Part shown: positions 1-6,582 of the stretch, piece after piece | Position numbering within the stretch: position 1 is the stretch's first letter | Layout of the letters: each line of letters begins with the position of its first letter | NCBI GenBank assembly: GCA_013813825.1 | Contig: JACCRA010000136.1 | Location: 1 to 6,583 of the forward strand | Length of the DNA stretch: 6,583 nucleotides | Direction: 5' to 3' | DNA from: Pyrinomonadaceae bacterium | GTDB lineage: Bacteria; Acidobacteriota; Blastocatellia; Pyrinomonadales; Pyrinomonadaceae | The notes under the pieces: model-generated | Told to the model about the DNA's origin: nothing | The model's input: the letters and a program-made list of their open reading frames with translations, nothing else | Databases searched by the model: none | Translations under genes and position numbers: made by a program

Positions 1-2
1 GC

Positions 3-1067
3 GGCGGACGGGAGATGCGTGTGCTGCCGGCGGAGATGGTTCGCAAGGCTGCGTCGCGGGTCAAAGAGCGGCGGGCGAGCGTGCCACAGCCGTGGCTCGG
101 CGCGCGCGGTGGAGCGGTCGCGCAGACGCCGCTTAAATTGTTTACCGCCCGTGGTTGGTCCCCCAAGGCAGCGCGCCAAGTATCCAACCGGCAAAGCGGA
201 GTGCTGTTAACGTCCGTTGCCCCCGGCACTCCGGCGGCCGTGGCCGGCTTGCGTCCCGGCGACGTAGTGGCGCGCATCAGCGAACTGGAGGTGCGCGGCG
301 TCGAAGACATGACTCTGCTCATTAAAGAGTTGGGCGGCAACTCCATCGCCGACTTCACAGTGTTTCGGGCCGGAAGCTCGCCGCTCAAACTGCTGGTTCG
401 CTTGAGCGAGTCGCTCAATCCTGTGCAAGATACGGCGCGGGCGGAAGCTCTGGCCGCTCGCCTCGAAGTTCGCGGGCGCGAGGAGGAAGCGCGTCACATC
501 GAAATAGCGAGTCGCGAAGCTCTCGCGGAAGAAAAGCAGACGACAACTCGTGTGTGGCTGGCGCAGGCGGAAGTTGAGAGCGCAAATCGAGCGCAGCAGC
601 CATTGGCAAGAGCACGCTTGGCGAAAGAGCAACAGCGGGCGGCGTCGGCGCAGCAGCGTGTGGAACACGAACGGCTCCGCCTGCAAGCCTTGTGGGTGCA
701 ATTGGCGGAAGCGCGGTCGCGCCTGCTCGAAGCCGAAGCACGACTCGCGCCGTTCATGTCCACGCGCCTCAGTTTGCCCGTCAAATCGCTGCTACCTTTT
801 GGGATTGAAGCGCGCCCGATGGCGGGAGCCGGGATGAGACGTCCCGGCTTTCGCGCCGGACTCGTCATCATCTCCGTCCGCCCCGACAGTGCCGCCGCCG
901 GTTTGCGCGTCGGCGACGTAATCGAGACACTCGACAACCAGCCTCTCTCCCTCTCCGAGTTGCAGCACGACGCGCTATCCGACGCCTCCGGCATCACCCT
1001 CGGCGTCCGCCGCGAACAACAGCAATTGACCATCAAGCTTCTGCGGCAGTCGTCGCCGTCGCAGTAA
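3..1067 (+). CDS. HtrA/DegP-like protein with two PDZ domains, 5' end outside the window
   Basis: The frame is open from base 3. The ATG at 15 is probably internal: GGGAG ends only one base before it, too close for a ribosome site. The sequence around it (VLPAEMVRKAASRVKER, then PQPWLGARGG) resembles the linker that follows the trypsin-like domain in HtrA proteases and leads into the first PDZ. Counting from that Met, PDZ1 is about residues 61-133, with GVLLTSVAPGTPAAVAGLRPGDVV as carboxylate-binding loop and core (20-residue limit aside, key part AGLRPGDVV at 77-85). Residues 141-245 are Ala/Glu/Arg/Gln-rich, almost without Gly or Pro, and likely a long coiled coil. PDZ2 is about 254-345, with AGLRVGDVI at 295-303. 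HtrA proteins act in the cell envelope on misfolded proteins. The catalytic triad is not visible, so this could also be a protease-dead or pure PDZ protein. The frame ends at TAA, followed by a 325-base non-coding stretch. Confidence 0.8.
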   Translation, partial: GGREMRVLPAEMVRKAASRVKERRASVPQPWLGARGGAVAQTPLKLFTARGWSPKAARQVSNRQSGVLLTSVAPGTPAAVAGLRPGDVVARISELEVRGVEDMTLLIKELGGNSIADFTVFRAGSSPLKLLVRLSESLNPVQDTARAEALAARLEVRGREEEARHIEIASREALAEEKQTTTRVWLAQAEVESANRAQQPLARARLAKEQQRAASAQQRVEHERLRLQALWVQLAEARSRLLEAEARLAPFMSTRLSLPVKSLLPFGIEARPMAGAGMRRPGFRAGLVIISVRPDSAAAGLRVGDVIETLDNQPLSLSELQHDALSDASGITLGVRREQQQLTIKLLRQSSPSQ

Positions 1068-1097
1068 GCGGCGACTCGTTCCCTATATTGAACTCCG

Positions 1098-1196
1098 AAA
1101 GAGATAGACAGGATTAACAAGATTGACAAGACGATCAGGAGCGATGCGCCCTGCTACTTCACTACTTCATCCTGTTTATCCTGTCTATTGCTCTTT
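1098..1196. repeat. Inverted-repeat intergenic element with 9-base internal periodicity
   Basis: The left arm 1098-1123 and right arm 1169-1196 are reverse complements at 24 of 26 aligned positions, with a 2-base bulge in the right arm; the intervening loop is 45 bases. Each arm is built from imperfect 9-base units: ACAGGATTA, ACAAGATTG, ACAAGACGA on the left (1108-1134), and ATCCTGTTT, ATCCTGTCT, ATTGCTCTT on the right (1169-1195). No target-site duplication is seen in the flanks. ATCCTGTTNATCCTGTCTA-type sequences recur between genes in many bacterial genomes, from memory; I could not test copy number here. It could be a REP-like or MITE-like element, or act as a transcript-end hairpin for the upstream PDZ gene, but no clear T tract follows. 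Confidence 0.75.
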
Positions 1197-1392
1197 GTCT
1201 TCATCCCGCGTGGGTTAATCTAGTTTACAGCGAGCGTGAAAATCCTTCGCCCCTAACACGTCCCCTCATCGCACTTCGTCCGCCGCTCCTCTCGCTTTTT
1301 TTGCCTTCTCCCGCGCCGGAGTTGTGGTAATCTACCCGTCCATCTGGTCTTGGGTTCAAATCACTAATTGAATCGCCGGTCCCTTAAGTGAC
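1197..1392 (+). other. Non-coding leader upstream of the ATP-grasp gene
   Basis: About 196 bases with no convincing gene. It contains a 7-T run at 1296-1302 without a preceding hairpin, a TAATCT at 1216-1221, and the extended -10-like element listed separately. The base composition is C-rich and pyrimidine-skewed between 1250 and 1315. An in-frame stop (TGA, 1369-1371) precedes the ATP-grasp start, so this is not a missed N-terminus of that protein. I see no recognisable riboswitch or RNA gene. Confidence 0.5.
1325..1333 (+). promoter_or_regulatory. Candidate extended -10 promoter element for the ATP-grasp gene
   Basis: TGGTAATCT matches the TGn plus -10 pattern (TATAAT with two mismatches), 59 bases before the ATG at 1393. 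No good -35 box sits 16-18 bases upstream; TTGCCT at 1301-1306 leaves a 21-base spacer before TAATCT. This is the best candidate in the leader, but promoters of this phylum are poorly described and a chance match is quite possible. Confidence 0.25.
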
Positions 1393-2748
1393 ATGCTGCA
1401 CGAAGCCGTCGAACACTACCATCAACTACTCGGAGAAGGCGATTTGGCCGACACCTCGCGACAAATGCTGGATGAAAGTTTGGAGCGCTCCAAGCTGATT
1501 TTCGGCGGGCGTCCCCTCTCGCCTTACCTCCGGCCACACTTCGTCACCGAACAGGACTTCGCGCGCGTCTGCGGTATTTGCGAAACAGTCTGGGGCGCGA
1601 TTCAGAAAGTGAAGGACGCGGCGGTCGCCGATTCCACAATCATTGACGAATTGGGGCTGACGGACATCGAACGCGAATTGGTCAGTATTGATCCCGGCTA
1701 CGGCGAAGTCTCCCCGACCTCTCGCCTCGATTCATTTTTGACGGAAGACTCCTACAGCTTCGTCGAACTGAACGGCGAAAGCCCTGCCGGCGTAGCCTAC
1801 GCCGACGCCGCTTATGAGATTTTCTCCGCGCTGCCAGTGATGCGCCGCTTTGCCGGGCGATACCACGTGCGCCAACTCTACGGCCGTCGTCTGATGCTCG
1901 ACGTGCTGCTGCGCGCCTACGCCGAATACTGTGGCGGGCGACCACCCGAACGCGCACCCGTCATCGCCATTGTCGATCTTAAGAATTTACCGACGCAAAA
2001 AGAGTTCGAGTTGTTCAAGGAATACTTCGAGGCCGAAGGCTACCGCTCAATCATCTGCTCGCCCGACGAGCTTGAGTTCAGCGGCGGACGCCTGCGCTCC
2101 GGCGGTGTTGAGATCGACATCGTTTACAAGCGGTTGCTCGTCAACGAGTATTTGCCGATCATCGGCGAGTGCCCGGCGTTGTTAGACGCTTACCGCGCCG
2201 GCACGATCTGCATGGTCAACAGCTTCCGCTCGAAGCTGGTACATAAGAAAGCGCTCTTTGCCGTACTGACTGATGAACGGTATGCCCACCTCTTTAGCGC
2301 CAACGAGCAGGCGGCGATCCGCGCCCACGTGCCGTGGACGCGCAAGGTGCGCGACGACAAGACCAAGCACTACACAGTGCAGATCGAGTTGCTCGACTTC
2401 ATCTCCAAAAATCGCGACCGCTTAGTGCTCAAACCGAACGACGACTACGGTGGGCACGGCATCTCCATCGGCTGGAATACAGATCAGGGCGAATGGGACC
2501 AAGCCCTTAACCATGCGCTTGCCAACAGCGACTACTTAGTACAGGAGCGCGTCAAGACGGCGCGCGAGACATTTCCCGCGCTCTTGCCGGACGGCACAAT
2601 TGAGTTCGCCGAGCAGTTGGTCGATCTCGATCCGCTGTTGTTCTACGGCAAAGTCGGCTCGGCCTTTACGCGACTCTCGTTCTCGGAACTTGCCAACGTC
2701 ACTTCCGGCGGCGGCATGGTCCCGACCTTCATCATCAGCGAGAAGTAG
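1393..2748 (+). CDS. Circularly permuted ATP-grasp family protein (putative peptide/amide ligase)
   Basis: This 451-residue soluble protein resembles the circularly permuted ATP-grasp group (COG2308/DUF404-DUF407, related to the glutathionylspermidine synthase fold). Visible landmarks in order: ELNGESPAG at 125-133; DIVYKR at 242-247; NSFRSKLVHKKALFA at 276-290; the nucleotide-binding segment VLKPNDDYGGHGI at 345-357, with a candidate ATP-contacting Lys347 and a Gly-rich loop; YLVQERV at 381-387, typical of the adenine/metal region; and the C-terminal SGGGMVPTF. Members are predicted to activate a carboxylate as acyl-phosphate and couple it to an amine; the substrate is unknown. No fused alpha-E or transglutaminase-like domain is present. 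The ATG at 1393 is the only nearby start after an in-frame TGA at 1369, though only a weak AAGTGA precedes it. It heads the gene row containing PilZ and YbdK-like genes. Family call is firm, biochemical role is inferred. Confidence 0.85.
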   Translation: MLHEAVEHYHQLLGEGDLADTSRQMLDESLERSKLIFGGRPLSPYLRPHFVTEQDFARVCGICETVWGAIQKVKDAAVADSTIIDELGLTDIERELVSIDPGYGEVSPTSRLDSFLTEDSYSFVELNGESPAGVAYADAAYEIFSALPVMRRFAGRYHVRQLYGRRLMLDVLLRAYAEYCGGRPPERAPVIAIVDLKNLPTQKEFELFKEYFEAEGYRSIICSPDELEFSGGRLRSGGVEIDIVYKRLLVNEYLPIIGECPALLDAYRAGTICMVNSFRSKLVHKKALFAVLTDERYAHLFSANEQAAIRAHVPWTRKVRDDKTKHYTVQIELLDFISKNRDRLVLKPNDDYGGHGISIGWNTDQGEWDQALNHALANSDYLVQERVKTARETFPALLPDGTIEFAEQLVDLDPLLFYGKVGSAFTRLSFSELANVTSGGGMVPTFIISEK

Positions 2749-2795
2749 TTGCGCTCAATAAACGGTTTTCTCAATCCCGGTAGGTTGATGCCCCC

Positions 2796-3125
2796 ATGAC
2801 TAATAATGATCTTCCCCCGAGTTCATTTGAAGAAAAGCGCGCGCACGAGCGGACGCGGCTGATCATTGATGTGTTCTACGACGGCGCGGACGCCACCGGC
2901 GTCGCCGGCACTAATGATATGAGCGTCGGCGGTCTCTACATGAACACACAGGCCGAGTTGCCCGAAGGCAGCCTCCTGACGATCCGCATTCCTTTCGCGG
3001 AAGGCGATGTGGTCGTCAACGCTGAAGTCGCCTACATCAATCCAGGGCGCGGCGTCGGTCTCAGTTTTCACGGGTTGCCGGCCCACGGTCGCGAGATCAT
3101 CGAACGAGTTCTGGCGCGGGAATGA
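2796..3125 (+). CDS. Single-domain PilZ protein, probable c-di-GMP receptor
   Basis: This 109-residue protein is essentially one PilZ domain. Both c-di-GMP contact motifs are intact: RxxxR as R15-AHE-R19, and DxSxxG as D41-M-S43-V-G-G46. The later strand GRGVGLSF is the usual PilZ beta-barrel ending, and the C-terminal helix closes the domain. There is no signal peptide or membrane segment, so it should be cytoplasmic. PilZ proteins bind c-di-GMP and pass the signal to a partner protein. A GGTAGG at 2779-2784 is a plausible but distant ribosome site; an ATG at 2788 is out of frame. It lies 47 bases after the ATP-grasp gene and its stop codon overlaps the next start (ATGA), so its partner may be the 175-residue protein or one of the flanking ligases. 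Ligand binding is inferred from the motifs. Confidence 0.9.
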   Translation: MTNNDLPPSSFEEKRAHERTRLIIDVFYDGADATGVAGTNDMSVGGLYMNTQAELPEGSLLTIRIPFAEGDVVVNAEVAYINPGRGVGLSFHGLPAHGREIIERVLARE

Positions 3126-3649
3126 CTACCACTTCGTCAGTCGCACCGTTGCGATGGCGCGCACTGCCCGGCGCGACACGAGTTGATTTCGCCAGCAAAC
3201 TTCGCGATTTGTACCAAGCCCCGACCGACGAAAGCGCCTTCGATTCGCTAGCTCTGGACAAACAGCAAACGTTGTTATTGTTGTACCGGAGGCTCCGAGA
3301 ATTGAAGTTGTGGCATGTCGTGAGAAGCGTCGAAAACGTCTATGGGGAGGGCGGCGTCGGGATGAACTTCGCGGCGTGGCCCGTGATTCTTTCCACGCTC
3401 CGGCGGCGGCCTGACTTCACGCGGCTCTTTGCCAATCACCGTAATACTGCCGGCGGTTTTTATGAACGGCGGCGCGCAACGGCCGTTTTGCATTTTCTCT
3501 ACGTCGAAGGGGCAACTCGCAGTTGGGCCGTACATTTCGATCTGCATAGTCTGGTCTATTCGCCAATCAGCGCATGGCGACATGTGCGCTACGAAGCACT
3601 CGGTGGCGTCACGCCCGACTGGCGGATGATCGGCGAGTCGCTCGCCTGA
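3122..3649 (+). CDS. Unknown 175-residue protein translationally coupled to PilZ
   Basis: I do not recognise a family. The start ATG (3122) overlaps the PilZ TGA by four bases (ATGA), and there is no strong ribosome site, suggesting termination-reinitiation coupling and matched expression. Residues 22-72 look helical (KLRDLYQ, then LALDKQQTLLLLYRRLRELKLWHVV region). Residues 115-160 alternate like beta strands, with RRRATAVLHFLYVEG, AVHFDLHSLVYSP and WRHVRYE. It holds six Trp in 175 residues and many Arg. There is no signal peptide, transmembrane segment, zinc-binding cluster or nucleotide-binding motif. GC content and codon use resemble its neighbours. The coding call rests on the overlap with PilZ, the length and the plausible protein composition; the function is open, with PilZ partner or adaptor the most economical guess. 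Confidence 0.75.
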   Translation: MTTTSSVAPLRWRALPGATRVDFASKLRDLYQAPTDESAFDSLALDKQQTLLLLYRRLRELKLWHVVRSVENVYGEGGVGMNFAAWPVILSTLRRRPDFTRLFANHRNTAGGFYERRRATAVLHFLYVEGATRSWAVHFDLHSLVYSPISAWRHVRYEALGGVTPDWRMIGESLA

Positions 3650-3746
3650 GTTGTTATCCGGCGCGAATTGGCCGCCGCTGTCGCCGTGGCTAGCCTTTGC
3701 CAAACGCATTCGCTAACATTTGAAAAACCATCCCAGCCTGCTCCAT

Positions 3747-3752
3747 AAGGAG
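3747..3752 (+). promoter_or_regulatory. Ribosome binding site of the YbdK-like gene
   Basis: AAGGAG, a near-complete Shine-Dalgarno core, ends 11 bases before the ATG at 3764. It is the clearest ribosome site in the window and supports that start. The other plus-strand genes have weak or distant sites, so this gene may be translated more strongly than those before it. Confidence 0.7.
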
Positions 3753-3763
3753 AGCAACACACG

Positions 3764-4873
3764 ATGTTCGACAAATACACTCTCGGCATTGAAGAAGAAT
3801 TTCAGATCATCGATCCGCAAACCCGCATGTTGCGCTCGCGCGTCTCGGAGATTCTCGAAGAAGGCAAGATGCTGCTCGGCGAGCAGATTAAGCCGGAGAT
3901 GATCCAGTCGATGATCGAAGTCGGGACCGGCGTCTGCAAAAACATTCAGGAGGCGCGCACCGACATCACGCACCTGCGCTCGATCATCTCGTCGCTCGCC
4001 CGCAAAAAGGATTTGGCGATTGTCGCTTCCTCGACGCACCCGATCTCGCACTGGAAGGATCAGGAGCTTTTCGACGATCAGCGTTACACGCTCCTTGTCG
4101 AAGAGTTGCAGATGGTTGCCAGCTCGCTTTTGATCTTCGGCCTGCACGTCCACGTCGGCATCGCCGATCCAGAGCGGGCCATCCACATCATGAACGCCGC
4201 GCGCTATTTCCTGCCGCACGTCTTGGCCCTGACGACTTCTTCTCCCTTCTGGCTCGGCGTTAACACCGGCTTGAAGTCGTACCGCTCGGAAGTCTTCAAA
4301 AAGTTCCCGCGCACCGACATTCCCGATCACTTCGGCTCGCACGCTTCGTTCCAGCGATACGTCGATCTGCTGGTTAAGACCGGCTGCATCGACAACGGCA
4401 AAAAGATTTGGTGGGACGTGCGTCCGCACCCGTTCTTCCCCACGCTCGAATTCCGCATCTGCGACATCCCGACGCGCGTTGACGACACCATCGCTATCGC
4501 CGCGCTTTTCCAAGCCATCGTCGCCACGCTCGACCGTTTGATCGATAAAAATCTCGGCTTCCGTCTCTACCGCCGGATGCTGATTCAAGAGAACAAGTGG
4601 CGTGCGGTACGCTGGGGACTGGACGGCAGGATGATCGATTTCGGCAAGCAGAAAGAAGTTCCGGTGCGCGACCTGATCCACGAGTTGTTAGAGTTCGTGG
4701 ACCCAGTGCTTAACGATCTCGACTCACGCAAAGAGGTCGAACACATTCACACGATCCTCGATCGCGGCACTTCGGCTGACGAACAGTTACGAGTCTTCAA
4801 TGAGACCAACGACTTAAAAGCCGTCGTCGATATGCTGATGCACCGAACGATGGAGAATGTACCGATCATCTGA
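3764..4873 (+). CDS. YbdK-like carboxylate-amine ligase (glutamate-cysteine ligase family 2)
   Basis: This 369-residue protein matches the GCS2/YbdK family (COG2170) in length (E. coli YbdK is about 372) and landmarks. The N-terminal GIEEEFQIID (8-17) carries the metal-binding glutamates. GLHVHVG at 126-132 and the block WWDVRPHP...TLEFRICDIPT at 216-237 are family signatures with the active-site Arg/Glu residues. Members use ATP to join a carboxylate, often glutamate, to an amine; E. coli YbdK has only weak gamma-glutamylcysteine ligase activity and its natural substrate is unclear. No signal peptide is present, so it should be cytoplasmic. It follows the 175-residue gene by 114 bases, is preceded by AAGGAG, and is the last gene before a strong terminator. 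Together with the ATP-grasp gene it suggests an amide-ligase cluster. Family assignment is firm; naming it a true GshA would go too far. Confidence 0.93.
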   Translation: MFDKYTLGIEEEFQIIDPQTRMLRSRVSEILEEGKMLLGEQIKPEMIQSMIEVGTGVCKNIQEARTDITHLRSIISSLARKKDLAIVASSTHPISHWKDQELFDDQRYTLLVEELQMVASSLLIFGLHVHVGIADPERAIHIMNAARYFLPHVLALTTSSPFWLGVNTGLKSYRSEVFKKFPRTDIPDHFGSHASFQRYVDLLVKTGCIDNGKKIWWDVRPHPFFPTLEFRICDIPTRVDDTIAIAALFQAIVATLDRLIDKNLGFRLYRRMLIQENKWRAVRWGLDGRMIDFGKQKEVPVRDLIHELLEFVDPVLNDLDSRKEVEHIHTILDRGTSADEQLRVFNETNDLKAVVDMLMHRTMENVPII

Positions 4874-4898
4874 AGTGAAAACACAAATGCCGCACACG

Positions 4899-4945
4899 GG
4901 GGGGCGAGTTGAAAGAAACTACCTTCAACTCGCCCCCCGCGTTTT
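4899..4945. terminator. Hairpin terminator between convergent genes, possibly bidirectional
   Basis: A perfect 15-bp stem (4899-4913 with 4924-4938, six G-C pairs at the base) encloses a 10-base loop. On the plus strand it is followed by GCG and TTTT (4942-4945), ending the YbdK-like transcript 26 bases after the stop codon. Read on the minus strand, the stem is followed, after a short GC-rich stretch, by a T-rich segment (complement of 4876-4888), so it may also stop the convergent DUF4214 gene, whose stop codon lies at 4975. Confidence 0.9.
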
Positions 4946-4974
4946 AATTTCATCCTCTCGCATCGTCGTCTTTA

Positions 4975-6582
4975 TTACGGGACTGGGCCGAACCGCAGAC
5001 GATACTCAATAGAGTTCACAAATCCGTGTACCATTGTGCGGAAGTCTGACGGGTTGGCGTTCAAGTAGCGCAGCCATGCGTCATACCCGTTAGCTTCCGG
5101 GTCACGCCTGAGATAGCCGAAGTATTGCATCGCGACGAACGCGCCGTTGAACTCGCGCGCGTCCACGTCTGGATGCTCAACGACGGCGCGCAACACTTCC
5201 GCGCGGGTCTTTCTTCCGGTTTGCAGATCGTCAATCAACGTCTCGCGGGTGACTGTGCCGGTGAGCCTGACGCCTGCGGTCTGCAACAACTTGTCCACAT
5301 ACTCCGCCGCCGTCAGGCTTGACGGGTAGAGAGTCTGAAACTCCGCACGCTGGACCCATGCGTTAGTAAAATCGGCGCGCTTCGCGAACACTTCGTTGCT
5401 CGACTGCCCGGTCACGCGGCGCATGTCGGGGATGATCTCCGCGTAGCCCGGCAGCCTGCCCAGCGAGACTTTGTAGAAGCGGTGGACGAAATAACCCTTC
5501 AGCTGAAATTCCTGCGAGCGGAAGAAACTGGACGAGACCATGATGCGATCACAAGTCGGATCGCTGTTCGGGTCCGGGCAATTGTTCAGCACGTTGAGCC
5601 ACGCTTGGAAGCCTCCGGTCTCAGGCTCGCGCGAGAGGAAATCGAGGTACTGCATTCGCACAAAGAACGGCGCGGAGTCAATCGGGTTGGGCGCGCCTGC
5701 CGCGTCCGTGTCGGTGATAGTCAGCGTCGCTGTGCTGGGCGCGCCGAGACATGCGCCGCCCGTCGGATTACTGAGGATGAGTTGCACCGCCTCGTTACCT
5801 TCGGCGTGCGCGTCGTCAATCAAGGGGACAGAGAAGGATGCTTGCGTCTCGCCGGGAGCAAAATGCAAGGTGTCAACTGTCGTCGCATAGTCGCAGCGCG
5901 CGAAGGCTGCGCCGGGCTGCGTCGTGTTGTCATCGCAGCGCACCGCCGCTTGGTGATCAATGGTCGCATAGTCAACCGTCGCGCCGGCGGAGGTGTCGCC
6001 AAAACGTGTGACGGTGATGAGCGTGCGTTCGTTAGATTCAGCGGTGTTGAAACTCACGGCGGTGAATTGCAGGGACGACGGCGGCGCAGTTAAAGGCAGC
6101 GGCCCCCATGCCGGATCGTAGTCGTACGCTGGGTGATTGCTGAGATTCGTCATGCCGCCGCCGTTGCTGTTCACAACAAAAATGTCGTTGTTGCCACCGG
6201 TGTCGAGGTCGAACGTGATTTTCGTGCCGTCCGGCGACCAAGACAAATTAGAGCTGAATGAATTAATGAAGATCAGTGGTTGTTGATTACTACCATCTGG
6301 ATTCATCATGCAAAGACTGAAAGTTTCTATACCTGTGAAGATGTTATAGTGATCGCGGCTAAACGCTATCTTCATGCCGTCCGGCGACCATGCGGGAGAG
6401 AGGTTGTAGTCGAAAATCTGCGCTCCTGTGAGCTGTGTGACTCCGCCGCCGTCGGCACCCATGACGTAAATGTTAGAAACCTCGTAACCGTCTTCTACCA
6501 CAAACGCGATCTTTGTGCCGTCAGGCGACCACGCGGGGCTGAAGCCTTCAACTCCGAGATTCTGCTGCCCGCTGCCATCGGC
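4975..6582 (-). CDS. PD40 repeat - Calx-beta - DUF4214 protein, 5' end outside the window
   Basis: The frame is open to the window edge. A GTG at 6499-6501 could be taken as a start, but the 27 codons before it still encode a PD40 repeat (SPAWSPDGTKIAF), so it is internal. Counting from that GTG: PD40 (TolB-like beta-propeller) repeats with SPAWSPDG at 35-42 and LSWSPDG at 86-92; a cut-short blade at 129-135 (DPAWGPL); a Calx-beta domain at about 140-267 with APGETQASFSVPLIDD and the TLTITDTD ending; then DUF4214 from about 274 to the end, with two related segments, FVRMQYLDFLSREPE (280-294) and FVAMQYFGYLRRDPE (455-469). Such proteins are usually exported and adhesion- or surface-associated; calcium binding by Calx-beta is expected from the family. 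The signal peptide is not in view. It converges on the YbdK-like gene across a shared terminator. Confidence 0.9.
   Translation of the reverse strand, partial: ADGSGQQNLGVEGFSPAWSPDGTKIAFVVEDGYEVSNIYVMGADGGGVTQLTGAQIFDYNLSPAWSPDGMKIAFSRDHYNIFTGIETFSLCMMNPDGSNQQPLIFINSFSSNLSWSPDGTKITFDLDTGGNNDIFVVNSNGGGMTNLSNHPAYDYDPAWGPLPLTAPPSSLQFTAVSFNTAESNERTLITVTRFGDTSAGATVDYATIDHQAAVRCDDNTTQPGAAFARCDYATTVDTLHFAPGETQASFSVPLIDDAHAEGNEAVQLILSNPTGGACLGAPSTATLTITDTDAAGAPNPIDSAPFFVRMQYLDFLSREPETGGFQAWLNVLNNCPDPNSDPTCDRIMVSSSFFRSQEFQLKGYFVHRFYKVSLGRLPGYAEIIPDMRRVTGQSSNEVFAKRADFTNAWVQRAEFQTLYPSSLTAAEYVDKLLQTAGVRLTGTVTRETLIDDLQTGRKTRAEVLRAVVEHPDVDAREFNGAFVAMQYFGYLRRDPEANGYDAWLRYLNANPSDFRTMVHGFVNSIEYRLRFGPVP
6217..6538 (-). 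repeat. Three in-gene PD40 DNA repeats
   Basis: The core encoding W-S-P-D-G-x-K-I occurs three times with high nucleotide identity: around 6509-6538, 6368-6396 and 6217-6244. The shared string is close to TGCCGTCCGGCGACCA on the plus strand. Spacing is 141 and 151 bases, that is about 47 and 50 residues per blade, as expected of TolB-like propeller repeats. More copies probably continue right of the window. Confidence 0.75.

Noticed and set aside
15..17. ATG at 15 as the true start of the PDZ gene
   Set aside because: The frame is open upstream, the purine run is too close to serve as a ribosome site, and the following residues look like the interior linker of an HtrA protein.
494..1129. Open frame of 211 codons on the minus strand opposite the PDZ gene
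   Set aside because: Cys/Arg/Ser-rich, low-complexity translation with no domain, antisense to recognisable PDZ coding sequence.
1296..1302. Run of seven T as a terminator for the PDZ gene
   Set aside because: No GC-rich hairpin directly precedes it; the inverted repeat ends about 100 bases upstream.
1349..1370. GGTTCAAATC resembling a tRNA T-loop
   Set aside because: The flanking bases do not form the 5-bp T stem, and no anticodon arm, D arm or acceptor stem can be built around it.
3713..4681. Open frame of 322 codons on the minus strand opposite the YbdK-like gene
   Set aside because: It lies wholly antisense to a gene with clear family motifs. Its Arg/Asp/Val-rich protein shows no domain, as expected for a shadow frame in GC-rich coding DNA.
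5482..6093. Open frame of 203 codons on the plus strand opposite the Calx-beta/DUF4214 gene
   Set aside because: Arg-rich translation without any recognisable motif, antisense to clear Calx-beta and DUF4214 coding sequence.
6499..6501. GTG as the true start of the minus-strand gene
   Set aside because: The 27 codons upstream stay open and encode another PD40 core (WSPDGTKIAF), so this is an internal valine.
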